From: Reyranella sp.
Lineage (GTDB): Bacteria > Pseudomonadota > Alphaproteobacteria > Reyranellales > Reyranellaceae
Direction of reading: 5' to 3'
Assembly (NCBI GenBank): GCA_021732965.1
Contig: JAKFVZ010000098.1
Location: forward strand, 1-6,706
Length of the DNA stretch: 6,706 nucleotides
Part shown: positions 1-6,406 of the stretch, in pieces
Layout of the letters: every line of letters starts with the position of its first letter
Position numbering within the stretch: position 1 is the stretch's first letter
Made by a program: the position numbers and the translations under genes
Notes under the pieces: generated by a model
Told to the model about the DNA's origin: nothing
The model's database searches: none
The model's input: only the letters and a program-made list of their open reading frames with translations

Positions 1-737
1 ACTCGCACCATATCGGCCGCATCGGCCATTGGGGCGAGCAGTGCGCGCGCGCCGGCATGGTCAGCACCCATTGGGTGAACGTGCACGGCCACAAGTCGCT
101 GGTGGCGCCGTTCGGCGGCGCCGAGGCGCGCTTCACGACCAATCCCTACTGCACGGCCATTCCGCGCAAGGGCCAGGAGCCGATCGTGCTCGACTTCGCG
201 ACCAGCCAGGTGGCGATGGGCAAGGTCCGCGTCGCCAACAACAAGAAGATCCAGATGGAGGAAGGCCTGCTGATCGACGCGGCGGGCAATGCCACCACCG
301 AGCCCGGCGTGATGTACAACGCGCCTTACGGCGCCATCCTGCCGTTCGGCCTGCACAAGGGCGGCGGCCTCGCCGTGATCTGCGACCTGCTGGCCGGCGC
401 GCTGACCGGTGGCCGCACGCACAGCCCGCGCACGATCAAGAAGGACGGCACCGACATCATCAACAACATGCTGTCGATCATCATCGACCCCGATTCGATG
501 GGCGGCACCGCCTTCTTCGAGGACGAGGTCGACAATTTCATCGGCTGGGTGAAGTCCGCCAAACCGCAGCCCGGCGTCGCCGAGGTGCTGGTGCCCGGCG
601 AGCCGGAACGCGCGCGCAAGCTCGATCGCGAGAAGAACGGCGTGCCGATCGACACCACCACCTGGCAGCAGCTGGTCGACACCGCCCGCACGGTGCGCCT
701 CAACGATACCGACATTCCCCAGATGTCCGGCGCCTGA
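1..737 (+). CDS. Ldh2-family malate/L-lactate-type dehydrogenase, 3' part
   Basis: This is the C-terminal 244 residues of a protein whose 5' end lies outside the window; the frame starts at position 3. The Ldh2/MDH2 oxidoreductases (malate, lactate, sulfolactate, ureidoglycolate or imine reductase types) interconvert 2-hydroxy and 2-oxo acids with NAD(P)H in the cytoplasm and are about 350 residues long, so roughly 100 residues are missing. The visible part opens with SHHIGRIGHWGE. This matches the family's catalytic-His motif, with the likely catalytic His at 9-11. Next come the FTTNP block, the LDFATS.VAMGKV block and KGGGLAVICDLLAGALTGG, all in family order. The end of the protein is present (stop 735-737). 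The exact substrate cannot be read from these motifs. A GST gene follows after 28 bp on the same strand, which suggests cotranscription. The family call is confident; the specificity is open. Confidence 0.9.
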   Translation, partial: SHHIGRIGHWGEQCARAGMVSTHWVNVHGHKSLVAPFGGAEARFTTNPYCTAIPRKGQEPIVLDFATSQVAMGKVRVANNKKIQMEEGLLIDAAGNATTEPGVMYNAPYGAILPFGLHKGGGLAVICDLLAGALTGGRTHSPRTIKKDGTDIINNMLSIIIDPDSMGGTAFFEDEVDNFIGWVKSAKPQPGVAEVLVPGEPERARKLDREKNGVPIDTTTWQQLVDTARTVRLNDTDIPQMSGA

Positions 738-751
738 CGGGACCGGAAGAC

Positions 752-756
752 AGGAG
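752..756 (+). promoter_or_regulatory. Ribosome binding site of the GST gene
   Basis: AGGAG lies 9 nt upstream of the ATG at 766. It fixes the start of the GST gene and shows that this gene has its own translation initiation within the presumed operon. Confidence 0.7.
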
Positions 757-765
757 AGACCGAGC

Positions 766-1386
766 ATGGCCAAGATGAAGCTCTACTACGCGCCCTCGTC
801 GCCCTATGCGCGCAAGGTCAGGGTGCTGGCCATCGAGACCGGGCTCGACAAGAAGATGGACCTGGTCAACGTCGCGCTGACGCCGGTGGCACCCAATGCC
901 GACGTCGACAAGCACAATCCGGTCGGCAAGATCCCGGCGCTGTCGATCAAGAACATGGACCTCTTCGACTCGCCGGTGATCTGCGAGTATCTCGACAGCC
1001 AGCACAAGGGCCGCAAGCTCTTCCCGCGCAAGGGTCGCGAACGGTGGATGGCGCTGCGCCAGCAGGCGATGGCCGACGGCCTGCTCGATGCCGCGCTGCT
1101 CGCCCGCTACGAGAGCTTCCTGCGGCCCGAGGAGAAGCGCTGGCCCTACTGGTCGAAGGGCCAGATGAAGAAGATCGACGGCGTGCTCGACCAGCTCGAG
1201 GCGGAGAGCAAGGCGCTGAAGGGCAAGCCGACCATCGGCACCATCTCGATCGGCTGCGCGCTGGGCTATCTCGACTTCCGGTTCGGCAACCACGACTGGC
1301 GCCACATGCGACCCAAGCTCGCCAAGTGGTTCACCGCCTTCTCGAAGACGCCTTCGATGAAGGCAACCGTCCCGCCGCCCGCCTGA
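766..1386 (+). CDS. Glutathione S-transferase family protein (YibF-like)
   Basis: This 206-residue cytoplasmic protein has the two-domain GST architecture. An N-terminal thioredoxin fold (about residues 4-78) carries SSPYARKVRV, where Ser11 or Ser12 is the probable glutathione-thiol-activating residue. It also has NPVGKIPAL with the cis-Pro (Pro57) and LFDSPVICEYLD, whose Asp68-Ser69 correspond to the gamma-glutamyl-binding pair. The C-terminal all-helical domain (about 88-195) contains IGTISIGCALGYLDFRF, the signature helix of the YibF-like group. The length is typical. Such proteins conjugate glutathione to electrophiles or act as thiol-dependent reductases or isomerases; the substrate is unknown. 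The gene lies 28 bp after the dehydrogenase and 5 bp before the cupin gene, so the three are probably cotranscribed. The start is supported by an AGGAG at a good distance. The usual N-capping SxxD Asp of the C-terminal domain is Thr159 here, which I believe is common in this subgroup. Confidence 0.92.
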   Translation: MAKMKLYYAPSSPYARKVRVLAIETGLDKKMDLVNVALTPVAPNADVDKHNPVGKIPALSIKNMDLFDSPVICEYLDSQHKGRKLFPRKGRERWMALRQQAMADGLLDAALLARYESFLRPEEKRWPYWSKGQMKKIDGVLDQLEAESKALKGKPTIGTISIGCALGYLDFRFGNHDWRHMRPKLAKWFTAFSKTPSMKATVPPPA

Positions 1387-1391
1387 CCGAC

Positions 1392-1820
1392 ATGACCGCC
1401 GACGAAATCATCGCCCGCCTCGGTCTGCAGCCGCATCCCGAAGGCGGGCATTTCCGCGAGACGTTCCGCGCCGCCGATCCCTCCGGCAAGGGAGGGCGCG
1501 GCGCCAGCACGGCGATCTTCTTCCTGCTGAAGGCGGGCGAGCGTTCGCATTGGCACAGGGTCGACGCAGACGAGGTCTGGCACCATTACGCGGGCGCGCC
1601 GCTCGAACTGTCGATGAGCGACGATGGCCGCACCACGCGCCACCTGCGTCTCGGTAGCGACTTCGGTCTCGGTGAAATGCCGCAGATCGTGGTGGCGCGC
1701 GGCGTCTGGCAGGCCGCCCGTTCGCTCGGCAACTGGACGCTGGTCGGCTGCACCGTGGCGCCAGCCTTCGACTTCGCGGGTTTCGAACTCGCCCCGCCTG
1801 GCTGGCAGCCGGGCGCCTAG
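1392..1820 (+). CDS. DUF985 (cupin_5) family protein
   Basis: This 142-residue single-domain beta-barrel protein belongs to the DUF985/cupin_5 family (related to yeast YML079w), whose members are usually about 140-180 residues. The diagnostic motifs are in order: HPEGGHFRETF (residues 15-25), IFFLLKAGERSHWHRV (42-57), DEVWHHYAGAPLEL (60-73), VVARGVWQAA (100-109) and GCTVAPAFDFAGFELA (119-134). His53, His55, Glu61 and His64 are candidate metal or ligand contacts by analogy with other cupins. The biochemical role of the family is unclear; sugar or small-acid binding or isomerisation has been proposed. The ATG at 1392 lies 5 bp after the GST stop, and no Shine-Dalgarno sequence is visible before it, so translation is probably coupled to the GST gene. 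A longer in-frame reading from 1044 would overlap most of the GST gene and has no family similarity there. The 3' end overlaps the convergent exporter gene by 4 bp. Confidence 0.88.
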   Translation: MTADEIIARLGLQPHPEGGHFRETFRAADPSGKGGRGASTAIFFLLKAGERSHWHRVDADEVWHHYAGAPLELSMSDDGRTTRHLRLGSDFGLGEMPQIVVARGVWQAARSLGNWTLVGCTVAPAFDFAGFELAPPGWQPGA

Positions 1821-2698
1821 CGCTTCCAGAGTTCGCGCGAGGCCAGGACGGCGCCGACCGTGACCAGCAGGGCGGCGGCGATCAGCGTGCCGGTCGGTTC
1901 GGCCAGTCCGACGATCACCAGGATCGCGGTCGACAGGATGGGCGTCGCGTAGGAAATGGCGCCGAGCGCGCGGATGTCGCCGCGCTTCACCGCGTGATCC
2001 CAGAAATAGAACGCCGATCCCGCCGGCCCGAGGCCCAGCGCCAGTACGGCCAGCCAAGCCGTCCCGCTCGCCGGCCAGACGGTGCGCTCGAAGGCCAGAT
2101 GGCAGGCGAGCGAGAGCAGGGCCGACGCGGCGCAGAAGGCGGCGATGGCATCGGTCGGCGTCTCGCCGAAGCGGCGCGACAGAACGGAGTAGATCGACCA
2201 GGCGAAGGCGCAGCCCAGCGCCAGCAGGTAGCCCAGCGCGTGGCTGTCGGCGAAGGTCAGGCCGCGGCCGAAGGCCAGCAGCGCCACGCCCGCGAAGCCC
2301 AGGGCGGCACCGGCCAGATGCGGCCAGCCCAGACGTTCGCCCGCCAGCGGCGCGGAGAGCAGCACGATCAGCAACGGCCAGAGATAGTTGATGAGGTTGG
2401 CCTCGGCCGGCGGCGCGAGCTGGAGGGCGGCGAAATAGAGGGCGTGGTAGCCGAACAGGCCGCCGATCCCCAGCAACCAGACGCGCGCCGGCCAGCCCAC
2501 CAGCCCGGCCCAGCCCACGCCGCGGGATAGTGCGCGCACGATGCCGATCGCGGCACCGACCGCGAAAGTCATGGCGACCATCTGGAAGGGCGGGATCGGG
2601 CCGGCCGACACCGAGAGGAGGGCGAGCGAGCTCCACAGGGCAATCGAGATCAGGCCCGCCGCCATGGCCCGTCGCCGGATACTGGAGTCGGTCGTCAT
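1817..2698 (-). CDS. EamA/DMT-family transporter, YddG-like exporter
   Basis: This 293-residue inner-membrane protein is hydrophobic throughout, with about ten predicted TM helices arranged as two EamA repeats (about residues 13-143 and 155-287). Repeat 1 contains ALYFAALQLAPPAEANLINY followed by LWPLLIVL and the PLAGERL loop. Repeat 2 contains GPAGSAFYFWDHAVKRGDI and ALGAISYATPILST. The NYLWP segment and the W-D-A-x-x-x-G-D block resemble the aromatic amino acid exporter YddG, but many DMT exporters of amino acids or metabolites share them, so the substrate is uncertain. I chose the ATG at 2698 because it gives the normal family length with a short cytoplasmic N-terminus. A start at 2806 is in frame but adds 36 polar, non-family residues and would overlap the start of the divergent DUF1499 gene. 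No Shine-Dalgarno sequence precedes 2698. The internal Met12 (2665) is an alternative start. Confidence 0.9.
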   Translation of the reverse strand: MTTDSSIRRRAMAAGLISIALWSSLALLSVSAGPIPPFQMVAMTFAVGAAIGIVRALSRGVGWAGLVGWPARVWLLGIGGLFGYHALYFAALQLAPPAEANLINYLWPLLIVLLSAPLAGERLGWPHLAGAALGFAGVALLAFGRGLTFADSHALGYLLALGCAFAWSIYSVLSRRFGETPTDAIAAFCAASALLSLACHLAFERTVWPASGTAWLAVLALGLGPAGSAFYFWDHAVKRGDIRALGAISYATPILSTAILVIVGLAEPTGTLIAAALLVTVGAVLASRELWKR

Positions 2699-2786
2699 CG
2701 ACGCCGCATAGAGAATGAAGCGGAGATTGTCGAGCGGATGCAAAGAACGCTTTTCGCGAGTACGATGCGGCTGCAGCGGAGCCTGG
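2699..2786. promoter_or_regulatory. Divergent intergenic region with probable promoters
   Basis: These 88 bp are the only sizeable gene-free stretch and separate two divergent genes, so they should carry a promoter for each. On the - strand, TCGACA (2728-2733 on + coordinates) and TATGCG (2705-2710) are separated by 17 bp and resemble sigma70-type -35 and -10 boxes; the -10 match is weak (3 of 6). On the + strand the best -10-like hexamer is TACGAT at 2761-2766, with no good -35 partner. No clear operator repeat was seen. The location is well supported; the individual boxes are speculative. Confidence 0.4.
2777..2781 (+). promoter_or_regulatory. Ribosome binding site of the DUF1499 gene
   Basis: CGGAG lies 5 nt before the ATG at 2787. 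It favours that start over the upstream in-frame ATG at 2715, which would add 24 residues rich in Arg and Cys that do not look like the family. Confidence 0.6.
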
Positions 2787-3536
2787 ATGTTCGTTAGGCC
2801 GACCAATCCGATCAGTCATCGACTGGCGCGTATCGCCTTCATCTTAGCGACCATGGGGTCGCTGATCGTAGCCGTCTCCGGCCCGCTGCATCGTTACCTC
2901 GGCCTCGACATCGAGGCGGCCATCGCCGTCTTCCGCTACGGCTTCTATCTCACTGTCGCGGGCATCGCGCTCGGGCTCGGCACCATGCTGCCCGCCCGGC
3001 CCGGCGACCGGCGGCGCGGCTTCGTCGCGGCCTTCCTGGCCATCGTGATCGGTGCTGCCGGCGCCTGGGTGCCCCTGCACTGGTTCCTGGAGGCGCAGCA
3101 CCGGCCGGCGATCAACGACATCACCACCGATACCGCCAGCCCGCCGCCGCTGGTCGCCACCGCGCAATTGCGGCGCGGGGCGCCCAATCCGCCCGCCTAT
3201 CCGAAGGACAATGCCGCGATCCAGCGCGCCGCCTTTCCCGACATCGAGCCGGTGATACTGGCCGTGCCGCCGGCGGAGGCCTTCAAGCGCGTCGAGCGGG
3301 TGGCCACTGCACTGGGCTGGGAAATCGTGGCGCGCGTGCCGGCCGAAGGTCGCCTCGAGGCGATCGCGACCAGCCCCTGGTTCGGCTTTCGCGACGACAT
3401 CGTCGTGCGCATCCGGCCGCAGGGACCGGGCAGCCGGGTCGACATCCGCTCCAAGAGCCGCATCGGCGAAGCCGATCTCGGCGGCAATGCCGAAAGGGTG
3501 CGCACCTTCATCGCGCGCCTCAAGGCCGAGATCTGA
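2787..3536 (+). CDS. Membrane-anchored DUF1499 family protein
   Basis: This 249-residue protein has three predicted TM helices (about residues 14-34, 48-68 and 79-99) followed by a soluble DUF1499 domain (about 106-249). The domain is recognisable from INDITTDTASPP at its start, AAFPDIEPV (148-156), the AFKRVERVATALGWEI stretch, the TSPWFGFRDDIVVRI block (195-209) and the closing VDIRSKSRIGEADLGGNAER region. The function of DUF1499 is not established. The conserved ITTD and FGF.DD positions are probably structural or ligand-binding, which is an inference. Counting helices, with a positively charged loop (RPGDRRR, 71-77) expected in the cytoplasm between TM2 and TM3, puts the domain on the periplasmic side. 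The gene is divergent from the exporter and convergent with the histidine kinase, with only 4 bp between the stops. It appears monocistronic. Confidence 0.87.
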   Translation: MFVRPTNPISHRLARIAFILATMGSLIVAVSGPLHRYLGLDIEAAIAVFRYGFYLTVAGIALGLGTMLPARPGDRRRGFVAAFLAIVIGAAGAWVPLHWFLEAQHRPAINDITTDTASPPPLVATAQLRRGAPNPPAYPKDNAAIQRAAFPDIEPVILAVPPAEAFKRVERVATALGWEIVARVPAEGRLEAIATSPWFGFRDDIVVRIRPQGPGSRVDIRSKSRIGEADLGGNAERVRTFIARLKAEI

Positions 3537-3540
3537 CGCT

Positions 3541-4971
3541 CTACGCGAGGGGTAGCGTGAAGCAGAAGAGCGTGCCTTGCCCGTTCGATTCGATGAGCGC
3601 GATGTCGCCGCCGTGCAGCCGCACCAGGTCGCGGGCGATGGCGAGCCCGAGGCCCGTGCCACCCGGCCGTCCGCCGGACGTGAACGGCTGGAAGAGCTGC
3701 CTTGCCACCGCGGGCGGTATGCCGGGTCCGTTGTCGGAGACTTCGAGTAGCAGGTATCCGCCATTCCGGCGGGCGCGGACGGTGACGCAGGTGGCGCCGG
3801 CCTCGAAGGCGTTGCGGCCGAGATTGATGAAGACACGGTAGAGCACGTCGCGGTCGCACCGCGCCGCGCCGCCTCTTCCGATCTCGTTGATCCAGGTGCG
3901 CTGCGCATTGGGATCGTGATCCTCGCCCTGCTCCTGCAGCGCCACGCCGACCTCGTCGATCAGATCGGCGAGATCCACGTCGGCCAGCCGGGGGGACGGC
4001 TTGTCGCGCACATATTCGATGGCGTCGCTGGCCAGCCGCGCGGCGCGGTCGATCGTGTTGAGGATGGTCGGCGCCAGCGCGCGGGTACGCTCGTCGTTGC
4101 TGCGCGCCAGCCGGTCCGATAACAGGCGAGCCGTCGAGAGCATGTTGCGCAGGTCGTGGTTGATCTTGTTGGTCGCGGCGCCGACCTCGGCCAGCCGCGA
4201 CTTCCGGCGCAGCGACGCGCGCAATTCGCGCTGGAGGATCTGGAACTCGCGGTCGACCACGCCGATCTCGTCGTTGCGTCGCGGCGGCGCGCGATGGGTG
4301 TTCGCCTCTTCCGGCGCGCGCCGGAAAGCCGTCATGGCGGCCGACAGGTCCTGGAGCGGGCGGACGACCAGCCAGCGCAGGGCGAGGTAGAGAAGCGACG
4401 CCGTGAACAGGGCGATGATGACCGACAGGACAAGGATACGGCTGGCATAGGCGTACATCGCCTCGCGCATCGGCGGTTCGTCGGCGACGATCCAGACCAT
4501 GGCGCCGGGCATGCGCATCGATTCGCCGCCGACCCGGATATAGTGTGAACCGTTGCGAGTCATCGCCTCCAGCGCATCCAAGATGAGACCCAGCGCGCCG
4601 CTGTCCTTCAGGTTGAAGCCCTGCATCTCCGGCCGCGGCTCGATGTTCATGAGCGCGCGCTTGGGCTTGTTCGGCTCGACCAGCACGACGGCTTCGACGC
4701 GGGCATGCGCCAGCAGCGAGCGCTTCACCTCTTCCGTCACCATGTTGTCGGGCGTGGCGTCGAGCGCGAGCGCCGCCAGCGTGCCGCTCTCGATCAACTG
4801 CTCGAGATAGACCAGCCGGAAGCGGGCGATCGAGGGCAGGAAGATTGCGACTTCGGCCGTCATCACGGCGACAACGACGAGTCCGAGGATTCGCCAGGAC
4901 AGGCCGAAGGCAGGACTGCGCCGCCGCGCGGGGCGGACGGATTGTTCCGTCAGGGTGGCGTCGGCGGTCAT
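3541..4971 (-). CDS. Two-TM sensor histidine kinase, HAMP/HisKA/HATPase_c
   Basis: This is a complete 476-residue inner-membrane sensor kinase. It has a short basic cytoplasmic N-terminus, TM1 (about 26-47), a periplasmic sensor region (about 48-176) with no motif I recognise, and TM2 (about 178-198). A HAMP linker (about 199-255) follows, ending in an Arg-rich coiled segment. The dimerisation and phosphoacceptor helix carries KINHDLRNMLSTARLLSDRL, with phospho-acceptor His272. The DLRN after the His fits the D/E-x-x-N/T phosphatase motif of HisKA kinases. The ATPase domain has an N-box FINLGRNAFEAG (381-392), G1 DNGPGIP (413-419), an F-box LFQPFTSG (426-433) and G2 GGTGLGLAIA (437-446), so it should be catalytically active. 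No response regulator gene is adjacent within the window. The start lies 9 bp after the stop of the flavoprotein gene, with only a weak AAGTGA before it, so it is probably coupled to that operon. The signal sensed is unknown. Confidence 0.93.
   Translation of the reverse strand: MTADATLTEQSVRPARRRSPAFGLSWRILGLVVVAVMTAEVAIFLPSIARFRLVYLEQLIESGTLAALALDATPDNMVTEEVKRSLLAHARVEAVVLVEPNKPKRALMNIEPRPEMQGFNLKDSGALGLILDALEAMTRNGSHYIRVGGESMRMPGAMVWIVADEPPMREAMYAYASRILVLSVIIALFTASLLYLALRWLVVRPLQDLSAAMTAFRRAPEEANTHRAPPRRNDEIGVVDREFQILQRELRASLRRKSRLAEVGAATNKINHDLRNMLSTARLLSDRLARSNDERTRALAPTILNTIDRAARLASDAIEYVRDKPSPRLADVDLADLIDEVGVALQEQGEDHDPNAQRTWINEIGRGGAARCDRDVLYRVFINLGRNAFEAGATCVTVRARRNGGYLLLEVSDNGPGIPPAVARQLFQPFTSGGRPGGTGLGLAIARDLVRLHGGDIALIESNGQGTLFCFTLPLA
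4309..4326. repeat. 18-bp perfect palindrome inside the kinase gene
   Basis: TTCCGGCGCGCGCCGGAA is its own reverse complement over all 18 bases. It lies in the codons for about residues 216-221 of the kinase (the A-F-R-R-A-P-E-E area of the HAMP linker). It may be chance in GC-rich coding DNA; the sequence itself is certain but a function is not. Confidence 0.35.
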
Positions 4972-4980
4972 CGTGTCACT

Positions 4981-6405
4981 TTACCAGACCGGCAATCGGG
5001 CGAGGAAGCGGACCAGCCCGCGCGTGCGCGGTCCGAAAAGCGTCTCGGTGTAGTAGCCGCCCGCCGCCCGTTTGGCAGTTTCGCCGAGCGTCGGATAGGG
5101 CGGCACGAACCCGGCCAGGGTCGAGACCTTCAGGCCGCCCGCGATGGCCAGGCACCAGGTCTGGATCAACTCGCCGGCCTGCGGGGCGGCGATGCCGGCG
5201 CCCAGCACGCGACCCCGGCGGTCGAGGATGGCCTTCACGAGACCGCCGGTCTCGTGCTCGGTCTGCGCGCGGTCGTTCTCGGAGAATTTCCAGCGCAGGA
5301 CGCGGATGCCGTCGCCATGCTTGGCGCGCGCCTCGCGTTCGCCGAGGCCGACCTGTGCCAGTTCGGGGTCGGTGTAGGTCGCCCAGGGCACGATGCCGGG
5401 ATCGAGCTTCGCCGGCGCCCGAAACAGCGCGCCGCGGATGAACAGAGAGGCCTCGTGACCGGCCATGTGCGTAAACGCATGGCGCCCGTTGCAGTCGCCG
5501 ATCGCCCAGACGTTGCGGTTCGAGGTCCTGAGGGAATCGTCGACCGTGATGCCGTGCCGGTCGTGGGCGATCCCGGCCTTGTCGGGATCGAGCGTCTCGA
5601 CGTTGGGAATCCGCCCGGCCGCGACCAGAAGATGCGAGCCCTCGATTCTCTCTCCGCCTTCGAGCACGGTCGCGATGCCGCCAGCGGTGCGCTCGACCGA
5701 CGCGACCCGCGTTCCCTCGCGAATGTCGATTCCCTCGGCGCGCAGCCGGGCCACGACGATCGCCGCCAGTTCGGGATCATCCTTGGCCAGGCAGGTCGCC
5801 GCTTCCAGCACGGTGACGCGCGCGCCCAGCCGCCGGAAGGCCTGCGCCATCTCCACGCCGATCGGCCCGCCGCCCAGCACCATCAGATGCGAGGGCAGCG
5901 TGCGGTTGGCGAAGATCGTCTCGTTGGTGAAGTGCGGAACCTCGGCCAGGCCCGGCACGGGCGGCAGCGCGGGGCGCGAGCCCGTCGCCAGTACGATGCG
6001 CTTGCTGCGAATGCGATGGCTGCCCGCCAGCAACTCGTTGCGGCCGGTGAAACGCGCTTCCTCCTGCAGCACCCGCACGCCGAGCGCTTCGAACAGTTCG
6101 ACGGAATCGTTGGGCGCAATCGTGGCGATCACGCCTGCGACGTGATCCATCACCTTGCCGAAGTCGACCGTGGGCTCGACTGGCGCAATGCCGAAGGCCG
6201 CGCCGCCGCGCTGCGCCTGCGCCGCGCGGGCGGCGGCGATCAGCGCCTTCGACGGCACGCATCCGAAGTTGAGGCAGTCGCCCCCCATCGGCCCCCGCTC
6301 GACCAGCACGACGTCGAGGCCGAGCTGGGCGGCGCCGGAGGCCACGACCAGACCGGCCGAGCCGCCGCCGACGATGCAGACATCGGGCGTGAGCAGGCCG
6401 CTCAT
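4981..6405 (-). CDS. MerA-like FAD-dependent pyridine nucleotide-disulfide oxidoreductase
   Basis: This is a complete 474-residue flavoprotein of the dihydrolipoamide dehydrogenase/glutathione reductase/mercuric reductase superfamily, with normal length. An FAD-binding fold (VCIVGGGSAG, 9-18) is followed by the redox-active GGDCLNFGCVPSKAL with Cys44 and Cys49. ATGSRP (140-145) comes next, then the NAD(P)H-binding VLGGGPIGVEMA (176-187), VAAGRIPN (261-268) and the second FAD motif AIGDCNG (301-307). The dimerisation domain (about 338-450) contains WATYTDPELAQVGLGE. At the end of that domain the His-Pro-Thr-x-x-Glu of classical enzymes reads PPYPTLGE, so Tyr437 replaces the catalytic His, as in mercuric reductases. 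There is no N-terminal HMA metal-binding domain and no C-terminal cysteine pair, so a true Hg(II) reductase is unlikely. The last residues are basic and hydrophobic (RGLVRFLARLPVW) and might touch the membrane (inference). It starts 1 bp after the stop of the TVP38 gene (TGAGATG), indicating coupled translation. The substrate is unknown. Confidence 0.93.
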   Translation of the reverse strand: MSGLLTPDVCIVGGGSAGLVVASGAAQLGLDVVLVERGPMGGDCLNFGCVPSKALIAAARAAQAQRGGAAFGIAPVEPTVDFGKVMDHVAGVIATIAPNDSVELFEALGVRVLQEEARFTGRNELLAGSHRIRSKRIVLATGSRPALPPVPGLAEVPHFTNETIFANRTLPSHLMVLGGGPIGVEMAQAFRRLGARVTVLEAATCLAKDDPELAAIVVARLRAEGIDIREGTRVASVERTAGGIATVLEGGERIEGSHLLVAAGRIPNVETLDPDKAGIAHDRHGITVDDSLRTSNRNVWAIGDCNGRHAFTHMAGHEASLFIRGALFRAPAKLDPGIVPWATYTDPELAQVGLGEREARAKHGDGIRVLRWKFSENDRAQTEHETGGLVKAILDRRGRVLGAGIAAPQAGELIQTWCLAIAGGLKVSTLAGFVPPYPTLGETAKRAAGGYYTETLFGPRTRGLVRFLARLPVW

Positions 6406-6406
6406 C

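Noticed and set aside
29..778. A 249-codon open frame on the + strand overlapping the dehydrogenase gene
   Set aside because: It is Arg/His-rich without motifs and is an alternate frame of the Ldh2 gene, which shows family motifs from position 3 to its stop.
1790..1830. A possible terminator hairpin at the cupin/exporter junction (CTGG and CCAG arms)
   Set aside because: The arms are only 4 bp with a long, poorly paired interior and no U-tract on either strand.
1266..2819. A 517-codon open frame on the - strand across the cupin and exporter region
   Set aside because: It is out of frame with the EamA protein, low in hydrophobic order and Arg/Ala-rich; the EamA and DUF985 readings carry clear family motifs, so this is a shadow.
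2844..3908. A 354-codon open frame on the - strand running antisense to DUF1499 and into the kinase end
   Set aside because: No family motifs are present; the DUF1499 and HATPase frames explain the same DNA far better.
4981..6405. Annotation as a true mercuric reductase (merA)
   Set aside because: The C-terminal cysteine pair and the HMA domain are absent, and no mer operon genes are nearby; only the overall fold, the CxxxxC pair and the Tyr at the His position agree.
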